From Eubacterium sp. (GTDB lineage: Bacteria > Bacillota > Clostridia > Lachnospirales > Lachnospiraceae), in assembly GCA_024681515.1 (NCBI GenBank), contig JAILAR010000146.1, positions 1-34,934 on the forward strand: a stretch of 34,934 nucleotides of DNA, read 5' to 3'. A program made the position numbers and the translations under genes. This document shows positions 13,564-23,100 of the stretch, one piece after another. The notes under the pieces are model-generated. The model was not told the origin of the DNA, ran no database searches, and was given only the letters and a program-made list of their open reading frames with translations. Each line of letters starts with the position of its first letter. The first letter of the stretch is position 1.

Positions 13564-15375
13564 ATGTCCTACATTATCGACAGATATGATATAAACACCC
13601 TCAGTCGGAATGCTCTGGCAAATGCGAATCGTTTTGAGAAGTGTCTGGAGTGTGCGAGGATCACGTTCCAAAGACTGGTTGACGATCCGACCATCGCGGG
13701 AAGCGGAGCTGAGGCTATGAAACAATATGTGACCTCGGTCCACATCACGGCGATCGGACTGATCAATCTTGCATTGCAGGAATTCTACGGTGCGGTGGTT
13801 CCCTACGCTGCCGGATTTTCCGAGCTTGGCTGGGGCGGAGATGCAAATCTCGGAGATGAAGAACTTTTAAATGAAGATCTTTTGATTGAGATCCATAAAA
13901 AGTTTGATGAGATCTCCAAACACATTCACAGCACAACTCCCGATGCGCAGAAATGGATCGATTACGTTTCGGATGTGGATGGCGTGAGTGAATTTAATTT
14001 GCAGCAGTCAACCGTGTATGCGGAGCCGATCGAAGATTACCGTGATAAGATCGAAAAACTCAGATCGGATGTAGGAGAATATGATGCGCAGACTGCAAAT
14101 GATGCGTTGGCAAATATCAAAGATCTGATCGCTGAGGCAAGAAAAATCGTTGATAAAGTGATCGCGGACGGAACGATATCCTTTGACATCCCATATACTG
14201 CCAGCTTCTTTCAGACAACGGATGTGGATAAACTTAACGAGACGGTCATGGAAGCGGCGGAACGGGTGCAGTGTAATCAGGAAGAGCTGAAGGCCGGGGT
14301 GGAATATCTCAATGAGGTATATAATGACAGAGCGATCCGGGCACAGGAAAAGGCAAGACAGGAGCGGATCGAGAAGGGATTTTCTCTGCTCGTAGGTGGT
14401 ACGATCGGAATTGTTACGGCGGTTATGACATGCGGGACGGCTGCCCCCGGAGTTGCGGCATATATCATGACGGGGATCACCACCGTGGTCGTTGCTATGG
14501 ACACGGCAGAGATCGTGGAAGGCGGACAGGAAATCTATCTGGGCTTCAGTAACGATCTGTCAACTTCGGCATATAATCCCTTCCGTGACAATGATCTGGT
14601 AAAAGGGGATCAGGAGCTCTATGAACTGATCAAGACCGGTACGGAGACCGTTCAGGGTGCCTGGGGTTCTGTCTGCACCATAGAAACGGCGAAGAGAGAA
14701 GCTATTGAACTTGGAATGGACGGCAGACTGGCATTTGGAACCACGGCAGCAGAAGAGATTGCAAACACCTGGGGCGGTGAGGCAATCGATTACGGCCTGG
14801 AGAAGTATACGGATTATGCGACTCCGGATAATGCATTTGCAAAGACCTTCATTCAGGAAGGTGTTGGATTCCTGCTGAAGCGGGGACTTGAGGGCGGAAC
14901 CCATGAGATCGGTGACAGTGTAAGAATGCGTTATGGCTCCACCGGAAAGTATGTTCCTCCGATGTTTAATGAATTTACGGATGAAGAAGTGCTGAAATAC
15001 GCAGAGGCTGCTGCGGCAGGAAAAGTGGATTCCAACACCCTGTTCATCGGAAAACATACCAGGACCGGAAGCGATTATGAACAAATGGCCAAAAGAACGG
15101 GATCGCAGAAATTCCACTTACGGGAATGGGATGAACTTGCGGAAAAATATTCAGGAACGCAGATGTGGAGGATCAACCAGAAGTATCTGGAAATGCAGAT
15201 CAAGAGCGGAAATACCATATATCTTGCGCAGGATCCTTTCAAACACAGAGGTGAATGGACCAGTGGATTTGCACGTGAGATCTCATATCTGGAAGCAAAG
15301 GGATTTTCGTTTGAAACGACGACCATCAGAAGACATGGAAGAACGGAATCTGCCTGGATCGCGGTCATGAAATGA
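13564..15375 (+). CDS. LXG-type polymorphic toxin secreted by T7SS
   Basis: A 603-residue protein with AGGGAG before ATG 13564. Residues 1-260 are helical, as in LXG targeting domains, with no Sec signal. A Gly/Ala-rich hydrophobic pair (about 273-312) is followed by EIVEGGQEIYLGFSNDLS and NPFRDNDLVKGDQELYEL; this EGxQ(D/E)IYxG plus NPxRD block is a hallmark of the hinge in LXG toxins. The C-terminal module (about 495-603) begins LFIGKHTRTGSDYEQMAKRT and ends RRHGRTESAWIAVMK. It is compact, rich in charged and aromatic residues and without transmembrane helices, as expected of an enzymatic toxin tip. I cannot assign its activity. The next gene is the expected immunity gene. Base composition matches the neighbours. 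Confidence 0.8.
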   Translation: MSYIIDRYDINTLSRNALANANRFEKCLECARITFQRLVDDPTIAGSGAEAMKQYVTSVHITAIGLINLALQEFYGAVVPYAAGFSELGWGGDANLGDEELLNEDLLIEIHKKFDEISKHIHSTTPDAQKWIDYVSDVDGVSEFNLQQSTVYAEPIEDYRDKIEKLRSDVGEYDAQTANDALANIKDLIAEARKIVDKVIADGTISFDIPYTASFFQTTDVDKLNETVMEAAERVQCNQEELKAGVEYLNEVYNDRAIRAQEKARQERIEKGFSLLVGGTIGIVTAVMTCGTAAPGVAAYIMTGITTVVVAMDTAEIVEGGQEIYLGFSNDLSTSAYNPFRDNDLVKGDQELYELIKTGTETVQGAWGSVCTIETAKREAIELGMDGRLAFGTTAAEEIANTWGGEAIDYGLEKYTDYATPDNAFAKTFIQEGVGFLLKRGLEGGTHEIGDSVRMRYGSTGKYVPPMFNEFTDEEVLKYAEAAAAGKVDSNTLFIGKHTRTGSDYEQMAKRTGSQKFHLREWDELAEKYSGTQMWRINQKYLEMQIKSGNTIYLAQDPFKHRGEWTSGFAREISYLEAKGFSFETTTIRRHGRTESAWIAVMK

Positions 15376-15415
15376 TGAGCGTATAATTGGAATATAATTG
15401 GGGAATAATTTGAAA

Positions 15416-15880
15416 ATGATGGTTTCGCAGGAATATGTGAGGCTGAGGGGAAATCTTCTGAAATGTACTTCGGAGGATATCAATCTGATGCTGAACAATG
15501 ATGAGCAGATTTATATCGCAGCGTTCGATGTTCCGATCGAGAGTCTGATCGAGGGAAACCGGACGCAGACGCTGGGGCTGGTTTTCGGACTAAACACCCA
15601 TATCTATTTCGGGAATGGCGGCGCGGTAACGGATCTGGAAAAGGATCCGAAGGTGATGGAAGCCATGCAGTCCCTGTTTATCAGTGCTCCGCAGGTTCTG
15701 GATACGATGGAACTGACGGAGGATTATGAGTATTATGACAGCAACCGGATCAGAGCATATCTGAAGACAAGAAGGGGGGTGTATTATAAGGAACTGTCCT
15801 CTGAAAAAAAGGAGGATTCCTTCCTGATCATGCTTATGAACCGGGTATGGGATGCGATCCTCGACGCATCGGAAGACTGA
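15416..15880 (+). CDS. Putative immunity protein for the LXG toxin
   Basis: A 154-residue cytoplasmic protein starting 40 bases after the toxin stop. ATG 15416 is chosen, with GGGGA at 15400-15404; ATG 15419 and TTG 15398/15410 are in-frame alternatives. It is acidic, lacks signal and membrane segments, and contains INLMLNNDEQIYIAAFDVPI and YFGNGGAVTDLEKDP. I do not recognise a family. The assignment rests on position (toxin then immunity is the rule in polymorphic toxin loci), size and acidity. The upstream DNA is AT-rich, typical of these cassettes. Confidence 0.5.
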   Translation: MMVSQEYVRLRGNLLKCTSEDINLMLNNDEQIYIAAFDVPIESLIEGNRTQTLGLVFGLNTHIYFGNGGAVTDLEKDPKVMEAMQSLFISAPQVLDTMELTEDYEYYDSNRIRAYLKTRRGVYYKELSSEKKEDSFLIMLMNRVWDAILDASED

Positions 15881-15904
15881 TCACATCATTGACAGTAATA
15901 CTGA

Positions 15905-15933
15905 TTGTATTATCAGAATGAAAATGATAATAT
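15905..15933 (+). promoter_or_regulatory. Candidate promoter for WXG100 gene
   Basis: TTGTAT (15905-15910) and TAATAT (15928-15933) are 17 bases apart. A TTGACA (15889-15894) lies just upstream and a CTGAT/ATCAG inverted repeat (15901-15916) overlaps the -35. The region 15881-16008 is AT-rich and separates the effector module from the secretion module. Confidence 0.45.
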
Positions 15934-16008
15934 GATTTCGGGGTATCACTCAGGTAGTAAAAACAAATAAAATATAAAAAAACATTTTATCAAGGAGGTT
16001 ACACAAAC

Positions 16009-16299
16009 ATGGCAGACGTTATCAGATTACAGGCGCCCGCAATCCTGGCAGAGGCAAAGAAGTTCAGAACAGAAGGAGTAGAGTTCGAGGAAGCTATCCG
16101 GAGAATGGATAATCTTACGCAGGAACTCACGGAAGTATGGGAAGGTGAAGCTGCCAGAGCATACGTGGCCAAGTATGAGGCTCTGAAGCCGAATCTGGAA
16201 GACTGCAGAAATCTGATCGAGGATATCGCACAGGCACTTGAGAAGGTTGTCGAAATGATGGGCGAGATGGACAGAAATATCGCAAACGCATTCAACTAA
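16009..16299 (+). CDS. esxA: WXG100 protein, EsxA-like T7SS substrate/core
   Basis: A 96-residue protein with a perfect AAGGAGG site (15992-15998) before ATG 16009. It has the helix-WxG-helix layout: helix 1 about 8-42, the turn VWEGEAA with W44-E-G46, helix 2 about 48-95. Length matches EsxA/YukE exactly. These proteins form dimers, are exported by EssC without a Sec signal, and are required for secretion of other substrates. A terminator follows directly (16313-16352), so this gene is probably made in excess over the machinery genes. Confidence 0.93.
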   Translation: MADVIRLQAPAILAEAKKFRTEGVEFEEAIRRMDNLTQELTEVWEGEAARAYVAKYEALKPNLEDCRNLIEDIAQALEKVVEMMGEMDRNIANAFN

Positions 16300-16312
16300 A
16301 TCATGCTAATAT

Positions 16313-16352
16313 GAGAGATTGGGCGGGGATGCTCTGCCCAATCTCTCTTTTT
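16313..16352 (+). terminator. Intra-operon terminator after WXG100 gene
   Basis: GAGAGATTGGGC (16313-16324) pairs perfectly with GCCCAATCTCTC (16336-16347), followed by five T. It lies 14 bases after the esxA stop and just before the membrane-protein gene, consistent with partial read-through and high WXG100 output. Confidence 0.88.
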
Positions 16353-16366
16353 ACGGAGTTTAAAAC

Positions 16367-17803
16367 ATGCATTGTCAGACATGTGGGGCAGAGATCGGCG
16401 ACAGGAAGGTCTGCCCGTTTTGTGATACACCGATCCGGAATGTGCTGGTTGCCGGTTATCAGCCGGCATATGAACCTCCGGGGGAGGGAGCGGTCGGTGA
16501 CACCACCGTGATCCGTCAGGAGAGTGCGGCGGCAGCCACGCCGGTTCGGAAAAAGAATCCGACTCTGACGGAGAGTCTTACGGCTGCGGCGGCATTTCCT
16601 GCTGCGGAGAAAAAAGTATGGGGATCAGTGATCCCTGATTATATCGACGATCCAAAACACGGTTCGAAGGCTGGCTCAAAAAGCAGTTCGGATCACAAAA
16701 AAAGGAAAAAACGAAAATGGATCATACTCACCGCTGCGCTGCTCGGCGTTTTGCTTATAGCGACGGCAACGGTGTTCTTTGTGTTGAATAAAAAGAAAAA
16801 AACATATATAGAGGGGCTGAAGGATGTCAGTGTCACCTTTAAGGAGTCGACTGATTCAGATTCGGATCCGGGGGAGAAGAATCGCAGCCTTTATCAGAGT
16901 ATGCTTTCCGGGACGGACACAGCGGATTTTTTCGTAAGCACATCCGGTGAATATGCAGCGTATGAGACGGAGGATACCCGTACGGACTGGGTGGAGGATC
17001 ATTCGGAAGCGGGCGGTCATGAAAAGACGGTATACATCTTTGAACTGCATCTGCTTTCGAAAAACCGGGAACGTCTGGATCTGTGCCGTTTCGAAAAGGA
17101 ACAGGGACGGATCGATCTGCTGGGAGTCACGGATCAGGGCGCGCTCATTTTCAACGACACGGAAGAGGGCAGAAGCTTTGAGCTCACGGATAACGGAGAA
17201 TCCAGGGATCTGGGCGGCCTGATGAAGATGGGTGTTTTCTATGAGTCCGGAGAAGCGGTCTTCCTGACTGAGAATGGGGATCTGTTCGGAAAAACAGACG
17301 ATGCGATACGTCAGCTCTCATCCGACGTATCCGATGTCTATTATCTGGACGGCGGAAAATACTATGGGTATCTGAAACCGGTGGAGAAGATCACTTCCAC
17401 CGCTTCAAGTCTTCGCTGGCTGGTATACACGAGCGCAGGCTCATGGTATCGCAAAAATCTGACGGATCCGAGGGTAGGCGGAGAACCCTGGGAGGGGACG
17501 CCTGCACAGGATCCGGAGACAGTGCTTTATGATGCGGAAATGAAGGAGGTTAAGCTTCCGGAGCAGGATCTTCGGGGAGACGGCAGTTTTTCATTTGAAG
17601 AAGGAGAGCTGATCTTCCGGGGCGGGGGCCTTAGCCGTAATCTGGGGAAGGCAGACCAGGTGGTATGTCTGGCCGGGGATCTGATCTATGTGATGCGCAG
17701 CGGAAAACTCCTGGAGATAAATGTATTTACGAAGGAAGAAAAAGAGATCGCGGATCATGGCATGATCCCTGTCGTCAGTGAGACGGCCGGATCAGATTCA
17801 TGA
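16367..17803 (+). CDS. Zinc-ribbon single-pass membrane protein of the T7SS locus
   Basis: A 478-residue protein, CGGAG at 16354-16358 before ATG 16367. The N-terminus MHCQTCGAEIGDRKVCPFCD is a zinc ribbon with C3, C6, C16 and C19. A flexible linker carries DTTVIRQ, a Thr-Thr motif of the kind that FHA domains bind once phosphorylated. One membrane helix (about 118-140) is flanked by KKRKKRK and NKKKKTY, predicting the ribbon inside and the remaining 340 residues outside. That outer part has repeated beta elements (FVSTSGEYAAYETEDT, LLGVTDQGALIFNDTEEG) suggestive of a propeller-like fold. Not a recognised EssB, but its topology (cytosolic N-domain, one helix, outer domain) is comparable. Its stop precedes the preferred start of the FHA gene by 14 bases. 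Confidence 0.6.
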   Translation: MHCQTCGAEIGDRKVCPFCDTPIRNVLVAGYQPAYEPPGEGAVGDTTVIRQESAAAATPVRKKNPTLTESLTAAAAFPAAEKKVWGSVIPDYIDDPKHGSKAGSKSSSDHKKRKKRKWIILTAALLGVLLIATATVFFVLNKKKKTYIEGLKDVSVTFKESTDSDSDPGEKNRSLYQSMLSGTDTADFFVSTSGEYAAYETEDTRTDWVEDHSEAGGHEKTVYIFELHLLSKNRERLDLCRFEKEQGRIDLLGVTDQGALIFNDTEEGRSFELTDNGESRDLGGLMKMGVFYESGEAVFLTENGDLFGKTDDAIRQLSSDVSDVYYLDGGKYYGYLKPVEKITSTASSLRWLVYTSAGSWYRKNLTDPRVGGEPWEGTPAQDPETVLYDAEMKEVKLPEQDLRGDGSFSFEEGELIFRGGGLSRNLGKADQVVCLAGDLIYVMRSGKLLEINVFTKEEKEIADHGMIPVVSETAGSDS

Positions 17804-17817
17804 AGTCGGAGGACAGC

Positions 17818-18711
17818 ATGAAACAGGATGTAATAAAAGAAATCCAGAATAAAGACTATATCGGTTATATCATATCCGGTGCGGAGAATGTCTCTCATTC
17901 CGCCATGCAGATCGTCAAACGGTCGGATGTGGAAGGCATCGTCAAGGCGTATGAGATAAGGCAGAACGGGGAAGAAAAACTGATCTATGATGTCAGTCGG
18001 TATACCTCGTTGGATCGCGTAATGAACAGCATCGACGCGGGCTCCTTTCTAAAACTGTTGCTGGATGTGGTGACATTTTTCCATGAGATCAAATACAATA
18101 CGGTGCTTCCCGTCGAAACCGTGGTGCTGAATATCAACAGCATCTTTGTGGATCAGAAGGAATGTCGGGTGAAGCTGATCGTAATTCCTGTAAAGTCCCA
18201 GGTTTCCATCAGTGAGCGGGAACTGTATGAGAAAAATGTGATCTTCACGCTGGCGCAGCTGATGTACCAGTCCGTACATATCATGGATACCCAGATTCGG
18301 CAGTTCTATGATGACTGCCAGTCCGGCAACTTCCTTCTGGATGATCTGTATACCCGCATGCAGCTGGGGCGGTACGGGGAAGGATTCATCCGGTACACGA
18401 CGGAGAACAACCGCCTGCTTGCGGTCCTGGAACCGGTCCAGGAGGATCTGGCAAAGATCAGCCTCTTTAAGGAACGAACCATCATCGGAAAGAGCCGGAT
18501 CGGAAATGATGCGCGAATCGACCGTCAGGGCGTAAGCAGAAAGCACTGCGAGATCCTGTACAGAAACGGAGAATTCTACATCAAGGATCTGGGAAGCACG
18601 AACGGTACGAAGGTGAACGGGGTGAAGATCTTCGCGGATCAGTATGTATCCGTGAAGACGGATGACCGGATCGGGATCTCGGATGCGGTTTATCGATTTG
18701 TGGTTTGTTGA
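17818..18711 (+). CDS. FHA-domain protein of T7SS locus (DUF6382-like N-terminus)
   Basis: ATG 17818 is preferred, with GGAGG at 17808-17812, over ATG 17800, which would overlap the previous gene but has no site; 297 residues. The N-terminal ~200 residues (DYIGYIISGAENVSHSAMQI, then SLDRVMNSIDAGSFLKLLLD) look like the family I recall as DUF6382. The layout is reminiscent of a degenerate kinase fold such as the EssB/YukC cytosolic domain, without catalytic motifs. The C-terminal FHA domain (about 212-297) has IIGKSRIGNDARI, VSRKHCEIL and DLGSTNGTKVNG, all phosphothreonine-binding signatures. A likely ligand is the TTVIR motif of the upstream membrane protein. It may substitute for EssB in anchoring the secretion complex; that is inference. 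Confidence 0.8.
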   Translation: MKQDVIKEIQNKDYIGYIISGAENVSHSAMQIVKRSDVEGIVKAYEIRQNGEEKLIYDVSRYTSLDRVMNSIDAGSFLKLLLDVVTFFHEIKYNTVLPVETVVLNINSIFVDQKECRVKLIVIPVKSQVSISERELYEKNVIFTLAQLMYQSVHIMDTQIRQFYDDCQSGNFLLDDLYTRMQLGRYGEGFIRYTTENNRLLAVLEPVQEDLAKISLFKERTIIGKSRIGNDARIDRQGVSRKHCEILYRNGEFYIKDLGSTNGTKVNGVKIFADQYVSVKTDDRIGISDAVYRFVVC

Positions 18712-18737
18712 TCTTAGCGAACGGACAGGAACAGGAT

Positions 18738-19790
18738 ATGACAAAAAAGAATGTAGTTATCGTGGAAAGCGATGAGAATTATATATCGAGTCTGGAATTT
18801 CTTCTGGCCACGCGAGAGGAGAAAGGGATTTCTCTGGAGCTGATCACTTCGGTGGACTATTTGAAGGAATATCTTGCTGTATCCCGGCGGATCGATTGTC
18901 TGATCATTGACGAGAACCTGCTTTTCGATGCAGTGTCGCGGCAGCAGATCGGCTTTCTGTTTGTTCTGTCAGAACACGGAAACAGGAACGATCGCAATGC
19001 AGCGGCAGGAAATGTGGAATATGTAGATAAATACGCCAGCGTAAAGGAAATCTTCCACAGGATCATCGGAAAACTGGGGCTTCCGGCGGATGACCGGGTG
19101 AAATCCACGGAGAATGTGAAGAAGGAGACAACGACCATTGTTGTGAATTCCCAGCTCGGGGGGATCGGCAAAACCACTGTATCATTTGCACTGGCGATCC
19201 AGCTGTCGAAACTGAACAGGTCGGTGCTTTACATGAGCACGGATTTTTTGCAGAGAAACCATCACCTGGTGGGGATCCATGATTCCATGGGAGGAGATTT
19301 TGACCGCTCCATAAAAGCCAGGGACGGAATCTTTCTGAATTATCTGGATCAGATGGTGACGCATTTTACATTTGATTATCTGATGCCCTGGAACGGTTCC
19401 CGTGCCTCCATCGATCTGGATGAAAATGATTATCTCTACATGATCGAAGAGATCCGAAGGACGAAGCGGTATGACTTCATCATCATTGATACCGAGACGG
19501 GCCTTGATCTCTTTACACTGACCCTGATGTCAAAATGTGACCATATCCTGGAGATCATCGATCAGACCCGGTTTGCGAAGATGGCGAATCTTGAACTGAA
19601 AAAGGAACTCAGGACCTCGGAACGGGACAAGGTGACCTATATCTGTAATAAGTTCAATCACAGAAAGGACAACTACATCTCGGAGGAAGTGGTCGAATAT
19701 GTGGAGGAGCGGACCATTGACCGAAACAACCTGCTCCGCGCACTGGAGGTGGCAGATCTTCTGAAAGTCACCGCCATGACCCTGGTATAG
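18738..19790 (+). CDS. TadZ/CpaE-like ATPase (pseudo-receiver plus ParA/MinD fold)
   Basis: A 350-residue protein from ATG 18738, with ACAGGA at 18725-18730; upstream TTG 18705 overlaps the FHA gene and lacks a site. Residues 1-115 look like a receiver domain (KNVVIVESDENYISSLEFLL, then CLIIDENLL) but the usual Asp context is altered. Residues 130-350 form a ParA/MinD ATPase with Walker A L140-G-G-I-G-K145-T-T and Walker B FIIIDTETG with D251. The 'signature' lysine of the KGGxGKT form is replaced by L140. This architecture is that of TadZ/CpaE, which position pilus machines at cell poles. Within a T7SS operon it may localise the secretion complex. No EssA or EsaA lies nearby. Confidence 0.8.
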   Translation: MTKKNVVIVESDENYISSLEFLLATREEKGISLELITSVDYLKEYLAVSRRIDCLIIDENLLFDAVSRQQIGFLFVLSEHGNRNDRNAAAGNVEYVDKYASVKEIFHRIIGKLGLPADDRVKSTENVKKETTTIVVNSQLGGIGKTTVSFALAIQLSKLNRSVLYMSTDFLQRNHHLVGIHDSMGGDFDRSIKARDGIFLNYLDQMVTHFTFDYLMPWNGSRASIDLDENDYLYMIEEIRRTKRYDFIIIDTETGLDLFTLTLMSKCDHILEIIDQTRFAKMANLELKKELRTSERDKVTYICNKFNHRKDNYISEEVVEYVEERTIDRNNLLRALEVADLLKVTAMTLV

Positions 19791-19822
19791 GGCGAGGAGT
19801 TTGGAATAAACAGGAGATTATT

Positions 19823-20068
19823 ATGGCTAGGATCATTTTGGAAGTCCGCCTGCTGCAGAAGGCGGAGCATCATGATGTGGAGGTCAGTGATGAGATCACG
19901 GCCCATGAACTGGTGAAGGCGCTGAACGCAGCCTATGAGCTGGGGATCAATCTGACAGATATAGGAAAATGCTTCCTGCGTGCCGAGAATCCCATCGTAT
20001 TGCTTAAGGGCAATCGACGGCTGTATGAATTCGGGGTGCATACGGGGACCATCATAAACGTAACATGA
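19823..20068 (+). CDS. esaB: YukD/EsaB ubiquitin-like T7SS protein
   Basis: An 81-residue protein with CAGGAG (19811-19816) before ATG 19823. It starts MARIILEVRLLQKAEHHDVE and contains DEITAHELVKALNAAYEL, a beta-beta-alpha order with the final beta strand YEFGVHTGTIINVT, as in YukD/EsaB, which adopt a ubiquitin fold without a conjugation tail. Length matches the family (about 80). It is a conserved cytoplasmic component of Firmicutes T7SS and it sits immediately before essC here. A small hairpin (20076-20097) follows. Confidence 0.88.
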   Translation: MARIILEVRLLQKAEHHDVEVSDEITAHELVKALNAAYELGINLTDIGKCFLRAENPIVLLKGNRRLYEFGVHTGTIINVT

Positions 20069-20075
20069 TCGGGAA

Positions 20076-20097
20076 TGCCGGCTGAAACGGACCGGCA
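20076..20097 (+). other. Intercistronic hairpin between esaB and essC
   Basis: TGCCGG (20076-20081) pairs with CCGGCA (20092-20097) around a 10-base loop, followed by AATAACG and not by a T-run. It could stabilise the upstream message or attenuate read-through into essC. Weak evidence. Confidence 0.35.
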
Positions 20098-20168
20098 ATA
20101 ACGAAGTCGCAATTATTAAATCACACAAATTGAATCACTGTGATTCAGACAGAAAAACTGGTAAAGAT

Positions 20169-23100
20169 ATGGGGACAGGAACAAAAGACAACTACAAACT
20201 GATCATTTTCGGAAACGGAATCTATCAGGAGATCGCGCTGGCTGATAAGTTTGAGCATGGAGTCGTGATCGGAACGACAGGAGAATCCAGGGTTCGCTTT
20301 GACCGGGAGGATTTCTTCTGTGATTTTGAGATCAGCATCAGCAGCAGTAACGGCTGGAATATCAGCTGTAATCATGATGTGTATTTCGATTCCGACAGTA
20401 TTATCAAGGTTTATTCCAGGAAGCTGAACTCCCGGGATGAGATCGTGGTACGTTATGCCAGCAGTGATGCGGAGTTTCTTCGGATCTCCTTTGTTCCGGA
20501 TTTTGACGGTGTGACCTCAGATTATGCCGGACGCGTACCGCTTGGAGAGGTATCCAACTTCTGTATCGGCGGACCGGATTTCTGCAGGATCCAGCTTAAG
20601 GGAGAACGGGTGGGAGATGATTATCTGACACTGACCCGGAATACGGATTCCTTTACGGTGAATATAAACAAGACCACCTACGGGGTGTTTCTGAACGGAA
20701 TGGAAGTTCGGGATCCGGTATTTACCCTTGGGAATTTTGACTTCCTTGTTTTTGACGGATATAAGTTTTATTTTCGGGATATGGTGCTGTACATGGATTC
20801 TTCGGATCCGACCATCGTATCCAAGCTTACCAGGATAGTGGAGGCTGAATCCTCCACGGCTTTGCAGTATCCGAAATTTGTTAAAAACATAAGACTTCGG
20901 AACCGGATCGATGAGACACCCATCAAGGTGCTTCCTCCGGAAAAAAAGAAAGAGGAGGAGAAGGAGAATTTCCTTCTGACCCTTCTTCCGTCGGTTCTGA
21001 TGTTGATGCTTATGCTGGTGCTTCGTTCCCAGATGGGTTCCAACGGGATGATGGCGATCTACATGGGAGGCATGATGGGTATGGGGATCGTGACCTCCGT
21101 CCTTACACATTTTGCCCAGAAAAAGAGAAATAAAAAAAATGAGCGGGAACGGGTAAAGAGTTACACTGCTTATATGAAAGACCGGGAGAAGGCAATCCAG
21201 GCTGCCAGGGAGAAGGAGCTTGCGGATCGAAAGCAGATCTATATCGACCCCCGGCAGGAGCTGGAGGAAGTAAGGTCCTTTGATTACCACCTGTTTGAAA
21301 AGGGAATGGAGGATGCGGATTTTCTGGAGATCAGGGTTGGTACCGGTCCGGTGCGTGCCGCACGGAAACTGAGTATTCAGGAGAAGGAATGCATAAGATC
21401 CGATGATCCGCTGGAGGATTACCCACAGAAGCTGCAGGATGCTTACGAGATGATCGAAAATGCGCCGATCACGCTGGATCTGAAGCGGGCCGGTGTTGTC
21501 GGGATCGTGGGCAGAAAGCCGGCGCTTTTTGATATGCTGAAAGTATTTACCCTGGAACTGTCCGTCAGGCATTTCTTTAAGGATGTGAAGCTTTTTTATC
21601 TCTTCCGGGAGGAGGAGCAGGCACAGTTTTCTTCCATCCGGTGGCTGCAGAATATCTATCTGGACGAGCAGTCCTCTATTCGAAATCTGATCTATGATAA
21701 AGAAGGTCAGAAGGGATTTCTCGAGATCCTTTTCAAGGAACTGTCAGAACGGGAATCCTACGGGGAACAGGCCATGGCCGGAAGACCCTATATTGTGGTT
21801 TTTGTATATGATTCCGAGGGATTTATGAATCATCCGGTATCCAATTTCCTGACAAAGGCGGCGGAGTATCGGACAGTGTTCCTGTTCTTCTCTGAAAATC
21901 GGGAGATGATCCCGGCAGAGGCCGGAAAAATGATGATCCTGGAGAGGGAGACGGAAGGACAGATCGATGGGGCACCGAGGGGACGTGGGGCTCTGATCGA
22001 TGCAAGGGATCTGAACAATCGCGCGGAGTTCACCTACGACAGTATCACGGATCGCGAGATGGAAATGGTGAGCAGACGCCTGGGATGTGTCTATATCGAC
22101 AGTGTCAACCTGGAGGGAACGCTCACCCGGAACATATCCCTTTACAGACTGCTGGATATTATCAGTGTCAATGATCTGAATCTGGAGGAACGTTGGAAAA
22201 AGTCGGAGGTCTATCGGTCCATGGCGGCTCCCATTGGTGTTCGCAGTGAGGATCGGATCGTTTCTCTGGATCTGAATGAGAAAGCACATGGACCTCACGG
22301 CCTGGTTGCAGGAACCACCGGTTCCGGAAAGTCGGAGATCTTGCAGACCTATATCCTCTCCATGGCAACGTTGTTCAGTCCGGAGGATGTGAGTTTTGTG
22401 ATCATCGACTTTAAAGGCGGCGGTATGGCAAATCAGTTCCGAAGGCTGCCGCATCTGATCGGTACGATTACCAATATCGACGGGGAAGCGATCGATCGTT
22501 CTCTGGCATCCATTCATGCGGAGCTCCGGAAAAGGCAGGATTATTTCAAAGAATACAATGTAAACCATATCGATGCGTATATTAAGCTCTACAAGCAGAA
22601 GAAGGCGAAGGAACCGCTTCCGCATCTGATCCTTATCGTGGATGAATTTGCCGAGCTGAAAAATGATCAGCCGGAATTTATGCAGGAGCTGATCAGCGCC
22701 GCCCGGATCGGTCGAAGTCTGGGCGTTCATCTGATCCTTGCCACGCAGAAACCTGCGGGTGTGGTTAACGACCAGATATGGAGTAACTCAAGATTTAAAC
22801 TTTGTCTGAAGGTACAGGATAAGAGCGACAGTAATGAGGTTCTGCACTCTCCGCTTGCTGCGGAGATCCGGGAACCCGGCCGTGCATACCTTCAGGTGGG
22901 AAATAATGAAATCTTTGAACTCTTTCAGTCTGCCTACAGCGGCGCGGATGTGGATAGTGAGAAATCCGGCATGGTTTCCGAATATTCTGTAAGTGAACTT
23001 GATCTGATGGGGCGCGGGACGGTAGTCTTTGAGCAGAAGGCGGAAAAGAAGAAGGAACGGGAAAGCGCGACACAGCTGGCGGCGCTGGTGGCATATATCC

